NCBI RefSeq assembly: GCF_012927045.1 | Contig: NZ_JABBFW010000030.1 | Span: 1-63,790 of the forward strand | Direction: 5' to 3' | Origin: Azohydromonas caseinilytica | GTDB taxonomy: Bacteria > Pseudomonadota > Gammaproteobacteria > Burkholderiales > Burkholderiaceae_C | Length of the DNA stretch: 63,790 nucleotides | Shown: positions 10,018 to 18,290 of the stretch, piece by piece | Layout of the letters: the number at the start of each line of letters is the position of its first letter | Position numbering within the stretch: position 1 is the first letter of the stretch | Program-made: the position numbers and the translations under genes | Notes under the pieces: generated by a model | What the model saw: the letters and a program-made list of their open reading frames with translations, nothing else | Told to the model about the DNA's origin: nothing | The model's database searches: none

Positions 10018-10734
10018 TCAGCCCGCCGCCCCGTCCGGCCCGAAGTTGAGCCGGTAACCATAGCCGCGGTGGGTCTGGATCATGGAGCGGCCGCGCCCGC
10101 CGTCGAGGTGCTTGCGCAGCCGCTTGATGTTCTGGTCCACGGTGCGCACGTCCACCGAGTGGTCCGGCCCCCAGGTGGCGGCGATGATCTGCTCGCGGCT
10201 GACCACGCGGCCCTGGTGCTCCATCAGGCAGCGCAGCAGCTCCAGCTCGGCGCGCGGCAGCGAAACGATGTCCACCTTCTGCCCGCGCGTGATGCGCACC
10301 TCGTGGCGCAGCGTGTCCAGCGCCAGCGGCCCCAGGCGCAGCGTCGCCTCGGCCGGCACGGGCGCCGCGGGGCGGCTGCTGAGCTGCTCGCCCAGGCAGC
10401 GCACCACCTCGCGCGGCGCGAAGGGCTTGCTCATCCACAGGCGCCGCCCCGCCGCGCCGGCCGGCGTGCCGCTCTCCTGCCGCACCTGCGAGGACAGCAC
10501 CAGCGTGGGCGCCGGGTCCTCGTTGGCGGCCTCCTGCGTGGCATCGAGCCAGGCCGCCGCGGCGGGTGAGTCCGCATCGACCAGCACCGCGTCGGGCCGC
10601 ACCTCGCCGGCGAGCCGGCGGCCTTCCTGCGCCGACGCGGCCAGCAGCGGCAGCAGCCGCGCATGCTGCAGGTGCGAGGCGACCAGCTCGCGGATGGCGG
10701 GGTTCTCGATGATCACCAGGACGGACCTGGGCAT
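10018..10734 (-). CDS. PhoB-like response regulator with altered acidic pocket
   Basis: The 238-residue OmpR/PhoB-type protein has the phospho-acceptor D53 (AVLVDADSP), S81/S82 in place of Thr, and K103 (MSKPFAP). The usual DD or ED pair at the top of the receiver is E10-N11, so one Mg-binding acid is missing. The winged-helix half is well conserved (SLPRAELELLRCLMEHQGRVV, RTVDQNIKRLRKHL, THRGYGYRL). I used the ATG at 10732-10734; the upstream ATG at 10785 adds 17 unconserved residues. A near-consensus Pho box on its strand (10852-10869) suggests it is induced by phosphate starvation. There is no partner kinase next to it. Confidence 0.88.
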   Translation of the reverse strand: MPRSVLVIIENPAIRELVASHLQHARLLPLLAASAQEGRRLAGEVRPDAVLVDADSPAAAAWLDATQEAANEDPAPTLVLSSQVRQESGTPAGAAGRRLWMSKPFAPREVVRCLGEQLSSRPAAPVPAEATLRLGPLALDTLRHEVRITRGQKVDIVSLPRAELELLRCLMEHQGRVVSREQIIAATWGPDHSVDVRTVDQNIKRLRKHLDGGRGRSMIQTHRGYGYRLNFGPDGAAG

Positions 10735-10851
10735 GGGGCTGCGTGTCGTGGAAACGGCAGTTCCGGGCATGGTCGTGGGCTGCAAGGGCCTGTGGCGACA
10801 GGCGAAAAGTCCCGCCGGGCGGGACGCGAGGGGCCATGTTGAGGCTTCGAT

Positions 10852-10869
10852 GTGACAGTCTCTTGACAG
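10852..10869 (-). promoter_or_regulatory. Pho box upstream of the second response regulator
   Basis: On the minus strand the site reads CTGTCAA-GAGA-CTGTCAC. The second half is perfect and the first has one mismatch. It is the best single match to the Pho-box consensus in the window. It lies 118 bp upstream of the chosen regulator start, with a possible -10 (CAACAT) about 10 bp downstream of it. Confidence 0.72.
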
Positions 10870-10951
10870 CCCCGGGACGCCAGCGCCCCGGCGTCAACGA
10901 ACACTCATCCGGCCGGGCCGGCGCCCGACTTGCTCTGGTGGGGCGTGAGCC

Positions 10952-10969
10952 ATGTCACATTGCTGTCGC
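10952..10969 (+). promoter_or_regulatory. Pho box of the ppk1 promoter
   Basis: The site reads ATGTCAC-ATTG-CTGTCGC with an 11-bp period. It is exactly 100 bp from the oppositely oriented box of the divergent regulator. A -10-like CATAGA (10978-10983) would place the transcript start only a few bases before the ppk1 ATG at 10992. Confidence 0.62.
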
Positions 10970-10991
10970 AATTGGTTCATAGAGTGGGCTC

Positions 10992-13115
10992 ATGAACGAT
11001 TTCCACGCCGCCACCGCCGAGCCCGTGCCCCGGGCCGATAGCGTCGCCCCGGTACCGCCGCTGGTGCTGCTCGATCGCGAGAAGGCGATCCTGGAGTTCA
11101 ACCGCCGGGTGCTGGCGCAGGCGCGGCGCGAGGACGTGCCGCTGCTGGAGCGGCTGCGCTACGTCACCATCGTGTCCTCCAACCTCGACGAGTTCTTCGA
11201 GGTGCGCTTCGCCGACGTGATGGAAGCGGCCCGGCTGCCCGGCACGGCCGTGACCGCCGGCGAGGTGCAGGGCGTGGCCGCGGCGGCGCACGCGCTGGTG
11301 CAGGAGCAGTACGCGCTGTTCAACGACGAGGTCATGCCCGCGCTGGAGCAGCAGGGCCTGGTGGTGCTGCAGCACAGCCAGCGCAACGCGGCGCAGCGGC
11401 GCTGGGTGGCCGCCTTCTTCGAGGAGCAGGTGCGGCCGCTGCTGGTGCCCGTGGGGCTGGACCCGGCGCACCCGTTCCCGACGGTGGCCAACAAGAGCCT
11501 GAACTTCATCGTGCAGCTCGGCGGCCGTGACGCCTTCGGGCGCGAGAACTCGATTGCCATCGTCAAGGTGCCGCGCGTGCTGCCGCGCGTGATCCGGCTG
11601 CCCGACGCGGTGGCCGAGGGGCGCCAGGCCTTCGTGCTGCTGAGCAGCGTCATCCGCGCCCACCTGGCCGAACTGTTCCCGGGCCGCGAGGTGCTGGCCT
11701 TCTCGCAGTTCCGCGTCACGCGCGACTCCGACCTGGAAGTGGACGAGGACGATGCCACCAACCTGCGCCAGGCGCTGCGCAGCGGCCTGTTCACCCGCCA
11801 CTTCGGCCAGGCTGTGCGGCTGGAGGTGGTGGAGAGCTGCCCGCAGGCGCTGGTGCAGTTCCTGCTGCAGCAGTTCCAGCTGCCGGCCTGGGCGCTGTAC
11901 CGCGTCAACGGCCCGGTCAACCTGGTGCGGCTGGCGCAGCTCATCGACCAGGCCGACGCGCGCACCCTGCGCTTCACGCCCTGGGAGCCGGCCTGGCCGG
12001 CGAGCCTGCCGCAGGGCGGCTCCATCTTCGAGCGGCTGCAGCAGGGCAACGTGCTGCTGCACCACCCCTTCGAGAGCTTCGAGCCGGTGGTGCAGTTCCT
12101 GCGCGAGGCAGTGGCCGACCCGGACGTGCTGGCCATCAAGCAGACCATCTACCGCACCGGCACGGAGTCGGCGCTGATGGAGCAGCTGCTCGAAGCCGCG
12201 CGCCGGGGCAAGGAAGTGACGGTGGTGGTCGAGCTCAAGGCCCGCTTCGACGAGGAGGCCAACATCAACTGGGCCGAGCGGCTGGAGGCCGTGGGCGCGC
12301 AGGTGGTGTACGGCATCGTCGGCCTGAAGACCCACGCCAAGCTGCTGCTGGTCACGCGCCGGGAGCGCGCGGGCGGCGGGCACGGCCGGGGCAACGGCGT
12401 GCTGCGCCGCTACGCGCACCTGTCCACCGGCAACTACAACGCGCGCACCGCGCGGCTCTACACCGACCTGGGCTGCATGACGGCCGACCCCGAGCTCACC
12501 GCCGATGCCGATGCCGTGTTCCAGCAGCTCACCGGCCAGGTGGAGCTGCCCACGCTGCACCGGCTGCTGGCGGCGCCCTTCGCGCTGCAGGCGGCGATGC
12601 TGGCGCACCTGAAGCAGGTGGCGCGGGCCGCGCGCGCCGGGCGGCCCGCGCGCGTGGTGGTCAAGTGCAACGCGCTCACCGACCCGCAGCTCATGGCGGC
12701 CCTGGTGGAAGCCAGCCAGGCCGGCGCGCGCATCGACCTCGTCATCCGCGGCGCCTGCATGCTGCCCCCGGGCGTGCCCGGCCAGACCGACAACATCCGC
12801 GTGCGCTCGGTGGTGGGGCGATTCCTGGAGCACACGCGCGTCTTCTACTTCCGCTGGGGCGGGAGCGAGCAGGACGAGGCCCTGTACCTCAGCAGCGCCG
12901 ACTGGATGAGCCGCAACATGCTGCGCCGCGTCGAGGTGGCCTGGCCGATGCGCGACGCGGCGCTGCGCCAGCGCGTCATCGACGAATGCCTGGTGCCCTA
13001 CCTGCACGACGCACGCGACGCCTGGGCGCTGCAGGGCGACGGCAGCTGGCGCAGCTTGGCCGAAGCCGGCGGCGCGGGCGCGCAGCCGGCGCTGATGAAC
13101 CTGTACCAGGGGTGA
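10992..13115 (+). CDS. ppk: Polyphosphate kinase 1
   Basis: The 707-residue enzyme polymerises the gamma-phosphate of ATP into polyphosphate at the inner membrane. The N-terminal helical domain starts with REKAILEFNRRVLAQA and NLDEFFEVRFADV. The phospholipase-D-like catalytic half has the autophosphorylated His448 in LKTHAKLLLV, followed by YAHLSTGNYNARTARLYTDLG, and later RGACMLPPGVPGQTDNIRVRS. The length is normal for PPK1. The ATG at 10992 has little room for a Shine-Dalgarno site if transcription starts where the Pho box predicts. sixA follows after 4 bp, which indicates one operon. Confidence 0.96.
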   Translation: MNDFHAATAEPVPRADSVAPVPPLVLLDREKAILEFNRRVLAQARREDVPLLERLRYVTIVSSNLDEFFEVRFADVMEAARLPGTAVTAGEVQGVAAAAHALVQEQYALFNDEVMPALEQQGLVVLQHSQRNAAQRRWVAAFFEEQVRPLLVPVGLDPAHPFPTVANKSLNFIVQLGGRDAFGRENSIAIVKVPRVLPRVIRLPDAVAEGRQAFVLLSSVIRAHLAELFPGREVLAFSQFRVTRDSDLEVDEDDATNLRQALRSGLFTRHFGQAVRLEVVESCPQALVQFLLQQFQLPAWALYRVNGPVNLVRLAQLIDQADARTLRFTPWEPAWPASLPQGGSIFERLQQGNVLLHHPFESFEPVVQFLREAVADPDVLAIKQTIYRTGTESALMEQLLEAARRGKEVTVVVELKARFDEEANINWAERLEAVGAQVVYGIVGLKTHAKLLLVTRRERAGGGHGRGNGVLRRYAHLSTGNYNARTARLYTDLGCMTADPELTADADAVFQQLTGQVELPTLHRLLAAPFALQAAMLAHLKQVARAARAGRPARVVVKCNALTDPQLMAALVEASQAGARIDLVIRGACMLPPGVPGQTDNIRVRSVVGRFLEHTRVFYFRWGGSEQDEALYLSSADWMSRNMLRRVEVAWPMRDAALRQRVIDECLVPYLHDARDAWALQGDGSWRSLAEAGGAGAQPALMNLYQG

Positions 13116-13119
13116 ACGC

Positions 13120-13584
13120 ATGGACCTGATCCTGTGGCGCCATGCCGAGGCGCATGACCTGCGCGAGGGCGAGACCGACGACCTCGCGCGCACGCTCACG
13201 TCCAAGGGCGAGCGCAACGCCGCGCGCATGGCGCACTGGCTCAACCAGGTGCTGCCCGCCAGCACGCGCGTGCTGGTGAGCCCGGCCGTGCGCACGCAGC
13301 AGACGGCCGCAGCGCTGGAGCGCAAGTTCAAGACCGTGCCGGCCCTGGCGCCCGACGCCACCGTGGACGCGCTGCTGGACGTGGCGCGCTGGCCCGAGGC
13401 GCGCGAGCCGGTGCTGGTGGTCGGCCACCAGCCGACGCTGGGACTGGCGGCCGCCTACCTGCTCAGCGGCACCGCGCAGCCCTGGAGCATCCGCAAGGGC
13501 GCGGCCTGGTGGCTGCGCTGCCGCGAGCGGGACGGCCAGCAGCAGGTGGCACTGCTGGCGGTGCGCTCGCCGTCGCTGCTGTGA
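13120..13584 (+). CDS. sixA: SixA-type phosphohistidine phosphatase
   Basis: The 154-residue member of the histidine phosphatase superfamily has the catalytic RH motif at R7-H8 (LWRHAEAHD), a second Arg region (LVSPAVRTQQTA) and the second catalytic His in VVGHQPTLG. SixA removes phosphate from protein histidines such as those of phosphotransfer domains or the PTS. It starts 4 bp after ppk1, so it is probably co-induced with it; whether it acts on PPK1 phosphohistidine, PhoR or something else is unknown. Confidence 0.88.
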   Translation: MDLILWRHAEAHDLREGETDDLARTLTSKGERNAARMAHWLNQVLPASTRVLVSPAVRTQQTAAALERKFKTVPALAPDATVDALLDVARWPEAREPVLVVGHQPTLGLAAAYLLSGTAQPWSIRKGAAWWLRCRERDGQQQVALLAVRSPSLL

Positions 13585-13790
13585 AGCACGCGTCGCCCGC
13601 CCCGGAGATGGCTGCGCCCGGCCCAGGGTAGGGTCGGGCCAGGGAACATTCCGCCCCCGGCACCCGGCCCGCGCCAGCCCGGGCCGTTGTCTTGCCTGCG
13701 GCAGAGACCACCCTCGCTGCAAGGAGACGCGATGAGCTCAGGAACCATAAGGACGACCCAGGGGCCCGCTGCCGTGGAGGAGCGGCACCC

Positions 13791-14621
13791 ATGAGCAAGC
13801 CCCTCGACAAGCAGCTCGCGGCGCTGCAGCACCGCGACCCGGACACGCGATTCGAGCTGTCCAAGGTCGATCCCTCATCGAAACCCTTTTCCCAGGGCGA
13901 CAAGGCCACGGACAAGGCGGCGGTGGAAAAGCTCGCCGTGCGCCTGGACGAGCTGCAGAACCTGTTCTGGGCCGACCGCCGCTACAAGCTGCTGGTGGTG
14001 CTGCAGGGCACGGACGCGTCCGGCAAGGACGGCACGCTGCGCCATGTCTTCGGCCGCATGAGCCCGCTGGGCGTGCACGCCGTCTCCTGGCGCGCGCCCA
14101 CCGAGGACGAGCGCGCGCACGACTTCCTGTGGCGCATCCACCAGCGCGTGCCCGCCGCGGGCGAGACCGTGCTGTTCAACCGCAGCCACTACGAGGACGT
14201 GCTGGTGCCGGTGGTCAAGGGCCAGCTCACGGCCGAGCAGGTGCGCCAGCGCTACGCCCAGATCAACGACTTCGAGCGCCTGCTCAGCGAGACCGGCACC
14301 GTGATCTGCAAGTTCATGCTGCACATTTCCAGGGAAGAGCAGCGCCGGCGCCTGCAGGCGCGGCTGGACGATCCCGCCAAGCACTGGAAATTCCTGCTGG
14401 AGGACGTGGAGGCGCGCCGGCACTGGGACGACTACCAGGCCGCGTACGAGGCCGCGATCTCGGCCACGGGCACGCCCTGGGCGCCGTGGACCGTCGTGCC
14501 GGCGGACTCCAAGACGCACCGCAACCTCATGATCGCCACGCTGCTGGAGCGCAGGCTGCGCGAGCTGGACCTGCGCTACCCGGAAGGCGACCCCGCGCTG
14601 CGCGACCTGCGCATCGAGTAG
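13791..14621 (+). CDS. ppk2: PPK2-family polyphosphate:nucleotide phosphotransferase
   Basis: The 276-residue cytosolic kinase transfers phosphate between polyphosphate and nucleotides. Walker A is GTDASGKDGT at residues 73-82, the base-binding and lid region contains NRSHYEDVLVPVV, and ISREEQRRRLQARLDDPAKHWK is the typical C-terminal PPK2 segment. It is a single-domain enzyme of the subgroup that often makes ADP or ATP from AMP or ADP, so it may spend polyphosphate as an energy store. The ATG at 13791 follows GTGGAGGAGCGG; upstream in-frame codons are not conserved. The gap to sixA is 206 bp, so it may have its own promoter. Confidence 0.93.
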   Translation: MSKPLDKQLAALQHRDPDTRFELSKVDPSSKPFSQGDKATDKAAVEKLAVRLDELQNLFWADRRYKLLVVLQGTDASGKDGTLRHVFGRMSPLGVHAVSWRAPTEDERAHDFLWRIHQRVPAAGETVLFNRSHYEDVLVPVVKGQLTAEQVRQRYAQINDFERLLSETGTVICKFMLHISREEQRRRLQARLDDPAKHWKFLLEDVEARRHWDDYQAAYEAAISATGTPWAPWTVVPADSKTHRNLMIATLLERRLRELDLRYPEGDPALRDLRIE

Positions 14622-14664
14622 CCGCAAGGCGCGGACGGCGCGCTTTCACACAACCGCCATGGCG

Positions 14665-14682
14665 CTGTCACGGCGGTGACAC
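14665..14682 (+). promoter_or_regulatory. Pho box of the phoX promoter
   Basis: The site reads CTGTCAC-GGCG-GTGACAC, identical in both half-sites to the pstS box at 1834-1851 and differing only in the 4-bp spacer. A -10-like AAGAAT (14693-14698) follows at about the same distance as in pstS. Confidence 0.68.
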
Positions 14683-14728
14683 GGTGCGTCCGAAGAATGC
14701 GGTGGTTCTGTCAACCACGCGTTCACCG

Positions 14729-16942
14729 ATGAACCAGCTTCCCATCGCCGGCAACGAGCCCAACGGTTACGACGACAACGAGATCGTCAATCCCAGCGCC
14801 AACACGCACATGAACGAGCTGCTGGCCGGGCGGCTGAGCCGGCGCCAGGCGCTCAGGGGTGGCGTCAGCGTCACCGCCGCCACGCTGCTCGGCGGCGTCT
14901 CGCTGGCGGCCTGCGGCGGCGGCAATGACGACCCGGCCCCGGCCGCCGCGCCGGCTCCCGCGCCCGCCCCCCAGGAGCTGCGCCTGGGCTTTGACGCCGT
15001 CGCCAAGAACCGCAACGACCTCGTCACCGTGCCCGCGGGCTACCAGGTCGGCATCCTGCATGCGCTGGGCGACCCGATGCACTGGGGCGACGCCTCCTGG
15101 GCCGACAACGGCAGCGAGAGCGCCGATTCCTACAACCGCCGCATCGGCGACGGCCACGACGGCATGCATTACTTCGGGCTGTCCGAGTCCGGCACCTTCC
15201 AGGCCGACCGCTCCGACCGCGGCCTGCTGTGCGTGAACCACGAGTACGTGGTCGGCCCCTATGCGCTGCACCCCAACGGCCGCACCGTCGTCGGCAACGT
15301 GCGCACCGTCGCGGCCGAGGTGGAAAAGGAGATCCACGCCCACGGCGTGAGCATCTGCGAGGTCAAGCGCGGCGCCACCGGCACGGCCATGAGCATGGTG
15401 CGCGGCTCGCGCTACAACCGCCGCGTCACCTCCGCCACGGAGATGGACATCGCCGGCCCCGCCAAGGGCAGCGCGCTGATGCTCACGAAGTTCTCGCCCA
15501 CCGGCGCCAAGACCCGTGGCACCAACAACAACTGCGCCAACGGCTACACGCCCTGGGGCACCTACCTGACCTGCGAGGAGAACTTCCTCAACGTCATCGC
15601 CCGCGCCGCCGACGACGACGCCCGGCGCAGCGCCAAGGAGGTGATCGCGCTCAAGCGCTACGGCCTGCCGCAGAACCGCCGCAGCCCCTACCTCTGGGAC
15701 ACCGCCGGCAGCGACGACCTGTTCGCGCGCTGGAGCTCCTCCGTGACCGCCGCCGGCGCCGCGCAGGACTACCGCAACGTGTTCAACACCTTCGGCTGGG
15801 TGGTGGAGATCGACCCCTTCAACCCGGATTCCACCCCCGTCAAGCGCACCGCCCTGGGCCGCTTCAACCACGAGGGTGCCTGGCCGGCGCCGGCCGTGGC
15901 CGGCCAGCCCATCGTGCTCTACATGGGCGACGACGCGCGCAACGAGTACATCTACAAGTTCGTCTCCAAGGCCCCGTGGGACCCCGCGGACGTGGGCCGC
16001 GGCCTGGCCGCGGGCGCCAAGTACCTGGATGAGGGCACGCTGTACGTGGCGAAGTTCGGCGCCGACGGCCGCGGCCAGTGGATCGAGCTGACCCACGGCA
16101 AGAACGGCCTGGATGCCGCCAACACGGTTTATCCGTTCGCCGACCAGGCCGACGTGGTGACGCATGCGCGCCTGGCGGGCGACGTGCTGGGCGCCACCAA
16201 GATGGACCGCCCGGAGTGGGGCGCGGTGAACCCGCGCAACGGCGAGGCGTACATGACCCTCACCAACAACAACGCCGGCAACCGCGTGGCGCCGACGGCG
16301 GCCAGCCTCAGCGGCCGCCAGGCCAGGCCCGATGCCGCCAACCCGCGCTTCTACGACGACGGCGAGGGCAACACCGGCAACCCCAACGGCCACATCATCC
16401 GCTGGCGCGAGGACGGCGGCAGCGGCGCGGCCACGGCCTTCACCTGGGACATCTATCTCTTCGGCGCCGAGGAGGATGCCCCGGCCGAGGTCAACCTCTC
16501 GGGCCTCACCGCGGTCAACGACTTCTCCAGCCCCGACGGCCTGAGCTTCGACCCGCGCGGCCTGCTGTGGATCGAGACCGACGACGGCGCCTACACCGAC
16601 GTCACCAACTGCATGCTGCTGGCCGCCGTGCCGGGGCAGGTGGGTGACGGCGGAGCGGCCACCGCCGCCGGCGGCACCGCCACCCTCAAGGGCGCCAACG
16701 CCACGGCCGACACGGTGCGCCGCTTCCTGGTCGGCCCGGTCGAGTGCGAGATCACCGGCATCGCCATCACCCCGGATGCCCGCACGCTGTTCATCAACGT
16801 GCAGCACCCGGGCGAGGACGGCAGCCTGGCCGCGCCCACCAGCCACTGGCCCGACAGCCAAGGCAACGCCGCCTCCACCCGGCGCCCGCGCTCGGCCACG
16901 GTGGTGATCACGCGCACGGACGGCGGCGCGGTCGGGGTGTAA
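14729..16942 (+). CDS. phoX: PhoX-family alkaline phosphatase, Tat-exported
   Basis: The 737-residue protein belongs to the PhoX/DUF839 family, calcium- and iron-dependent phosphatases that free phosphate from organic esters outside the inner membrane. The N terminus carries a twin-arginine signal (GRLSRRQALRGG, R38-R39), a hydrophobic stretch, then LAACGGG, which could be a lipoprotein site at C62. Family segments include GLLCVNHEYV, TPWGTYLTCEENF and SPDGLSFDPRGLLWIETD. The ATG at 14729 was chosen as the one in front of the signal. The Pho box directly upstream supports phosphate-starvation control. Confidence 0.92.
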   Translation: MNQLPIAGNEPNGYDDNEIVNPSANTHMNELLAGRLSRRQALRGGVSVTAATLLGGVSLAACGGGNDDPAPAAAPAPAPAPQELRLGFDAVAKNRNDLVTVPAGYQVGILHALGDPMHWGDASWADNGSESADSYNRRIGDGHDGMHYFGLSESGTFQADRSDRGLLCVNHEYVVGPYALHPNGRTVVGNVRTVAAEVEKEIHAHGVSICEVKRGATGTAMSMVRGSRYNRRVTSATEMDIAGPAKGSALMLTKFSPTGAKTRGTNNNCANGYTPWGTYLTCEENFLNVIARAADDDARRSAKEVIALKRYGLPQNRRSPYLWDTAGSDDLFARWSSSVTAAGAAQDYRNVFNTFGWVVEIDPFNPDSTPVKRTALGRFNHEGAWPAPAVAGQPIVLYMGDDARNEYIYKFVSKAPWDPADVGRGLAAGAKYLDEGTLYVAKFGADGRGQWIELTHGKNGLDAANTVYPFADQADVVTHARLAGDVLGATKMDRPEWGAVNPRNGEAYMTLTNNNAGNRVAPTAASLSGRQARPDAANPRFYDDGEGNTGNPNGHIIRWREDGGSGAATAFTWDIYLFGAEEDAPAEVNLSGLTAVNDFSSPDGLSFDPRGLLWIETDDGAYTDVTNCMLLAAVPGQVGDGGAATAAGGTATLKGANATADTVRRFLVGPVECEITGIAITPDARTLFINVQHPGEDGSLAAPTSHWPDSQGNAASTRRPRSATVVITRTDGGAVGV

Positions 16943-17012
16943 GCCGCCGCGTGGGCCGGCCCGGCGGCCGTCGGCTGATGGCCCCGGGCATGCCCGTTGC
17001 TGCACTGCAGCA

Positions 17013-18227
17013 ATGACCTCCGATTCCTTGTCCTCCACGGCCCGGGACGTCCACCGCGACGTGCCGGCCGCGTCGCCTTCCTCTTCCCGCCATGTCAGCC
17101 TGGCGCTGTCGGGCGGCAACGCGCTGGGCGCCTACGAAGCCGGTGCCTACGAGGCGCTGCACGAGGCCGGCTGCGTCGTGAACCGTGTCAGCGGCGCCTC
17201 CATCGGTTCCGTGAATGCCGCCATCCTGGCGGGCAACCCGCCGCAGCGCCGCATCGAGAAGCTGCGCGAGTTCTGGCAGCAGGCGGCGACATGGAGCCCC
17301 TTCGCGGCCGGCCAGGCCGGCGGGCGCCTGCGCGACGTGTTCAACAAGCTGCAGGCGATGCAGACCCTGATGACCGGCCGGCCGGGCATGTTTGCGCCGC
17401 GGCCCAGCGGCTTCCTCTCGCTGCTGCCGGGCACGCCGCCGGACGTCGGCCTGTTCGATGGCCGGCCGCTGCTGGCCACGCTGTCGCGCGTGGTGGATTT
17501 CGAGCTGCTGAACCAGGCGGCGCTGCCGCTGGTCATCGGCTGCGTCGATCTGGAGAGCGGCGAGCCGGTGTACTTCGACAGCCGCCGGCAGCGCATCGAG
17601 GCGAAGCACCTGCTGGCCAGCACCGCTTTCCTTCCCGGCTTCCCGCCGGTGGAGATCGACGGCCGGCTGCTGGGCGACCCCGGCATGCTGTGCAACCTGC
17701 CGCTGGACCCGCTGCTGGGCGAGCCGCCATCGGGCGAGCACCTGTGCTTCGCCATCGACCTGTTCGATGTCCGCGGCGGCCGGCCCTTCTCGATGGACAC
17801 GGCGCTGGAGCGCGTGCAGGACATCGCCTTCGCCTCGCAGTCGCTGCGCACCATCGACGCCTTCCGCCGCGAGTACCGGCTGCGCCATCTGCTCGCGCAG
17901 CAGATGGGCCTGACCCGCAAGGCGCTCGCCGCCGACCGGCCCGACCAGGCGCCGTTGCCGCAGGAGACCCCTGAAGGCGAAACCACCGTCGTGCTGCTGG
18001 CCTACCGCCCACCCGCGCACGAGGTCTCGGCCAAGTCGCTGGAGTTCTCGTCGGCCTCGATCGAGGAGCGCTGGAACGCCGGCCGGGACGACATGCGGGC
18101 CGCGCTGGCGGCGCTCGAAGCCGGCCGCGCCACGACGCGCGACCCCGGCTTCAGCTTCTACGACAGCCGCCGCGCGGTGCCCCGGCCGGCATCGGCCGGC
18201 AACATTCCCGCGCCCCATCCCGCCTGA
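17013..18227 (+). CDS. Patatin-like phospholipase (with C-terminal DUF3734-type region)
   Basis: The 404-residue lipid acyl hydrolase has the oxyanion loop LALSGGNALGAYEAG at residues 30-44 and the nucleophile elbow GASIG with Ser63. The dyad Asp is probably in EIDGRLLGDPGM, where the usual DGG or DGA is DGR. The C-terminal part (YRLRHLLAQQMG, SAKSLEFSSASIEERWNAGRDDM) matches the extra domain of the bacterial patatins that also carry DUF3734. There is no signal peptide. It stands alone after phoX, and the substrate is not known. Confidence 0.88.
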   Translation: MTSDSLSSTARDVHRDVPAASPSSSRHVSLALSGGNALGAYEAGAYEALHEAGCVVNRVSGASIGSVNAAILAGNPPQRRIEKLREFWQQAATWSPFAAGQAGGRLRDVFNKLQAMQTLMTGRPGMFAPRPSGFLSLLPGTPPDVGLFDGRPLLATLSRVVDFELLNQAALPLVIGCVDLESGEPVYFDSRRQRIEAKHLLASTAFLPGFPPVEIDGRLLGDPGMLCNLPLDPLLGEPPSGEHLCFAIDLFDVRGGRPFSMDTALERVQDIAFASQSLRTIDAFRREYRLRHLLAQQMGLTRKALAADRPDQAPLPQETPEGETTVVLLAYRPPAHEVSAKSLEFSSASIEERWNAGRDDMRAALAALEAGRATTRDPGFSFYDSRRAVPRPASAGNIPAPHPA

Positions 18228-18290
18228 GCGGCGGCGCGAGGGCTTCGGCCCGCCCGGGCCGGTGACCCAGGGCAATGGCGGCGCGGCGGA

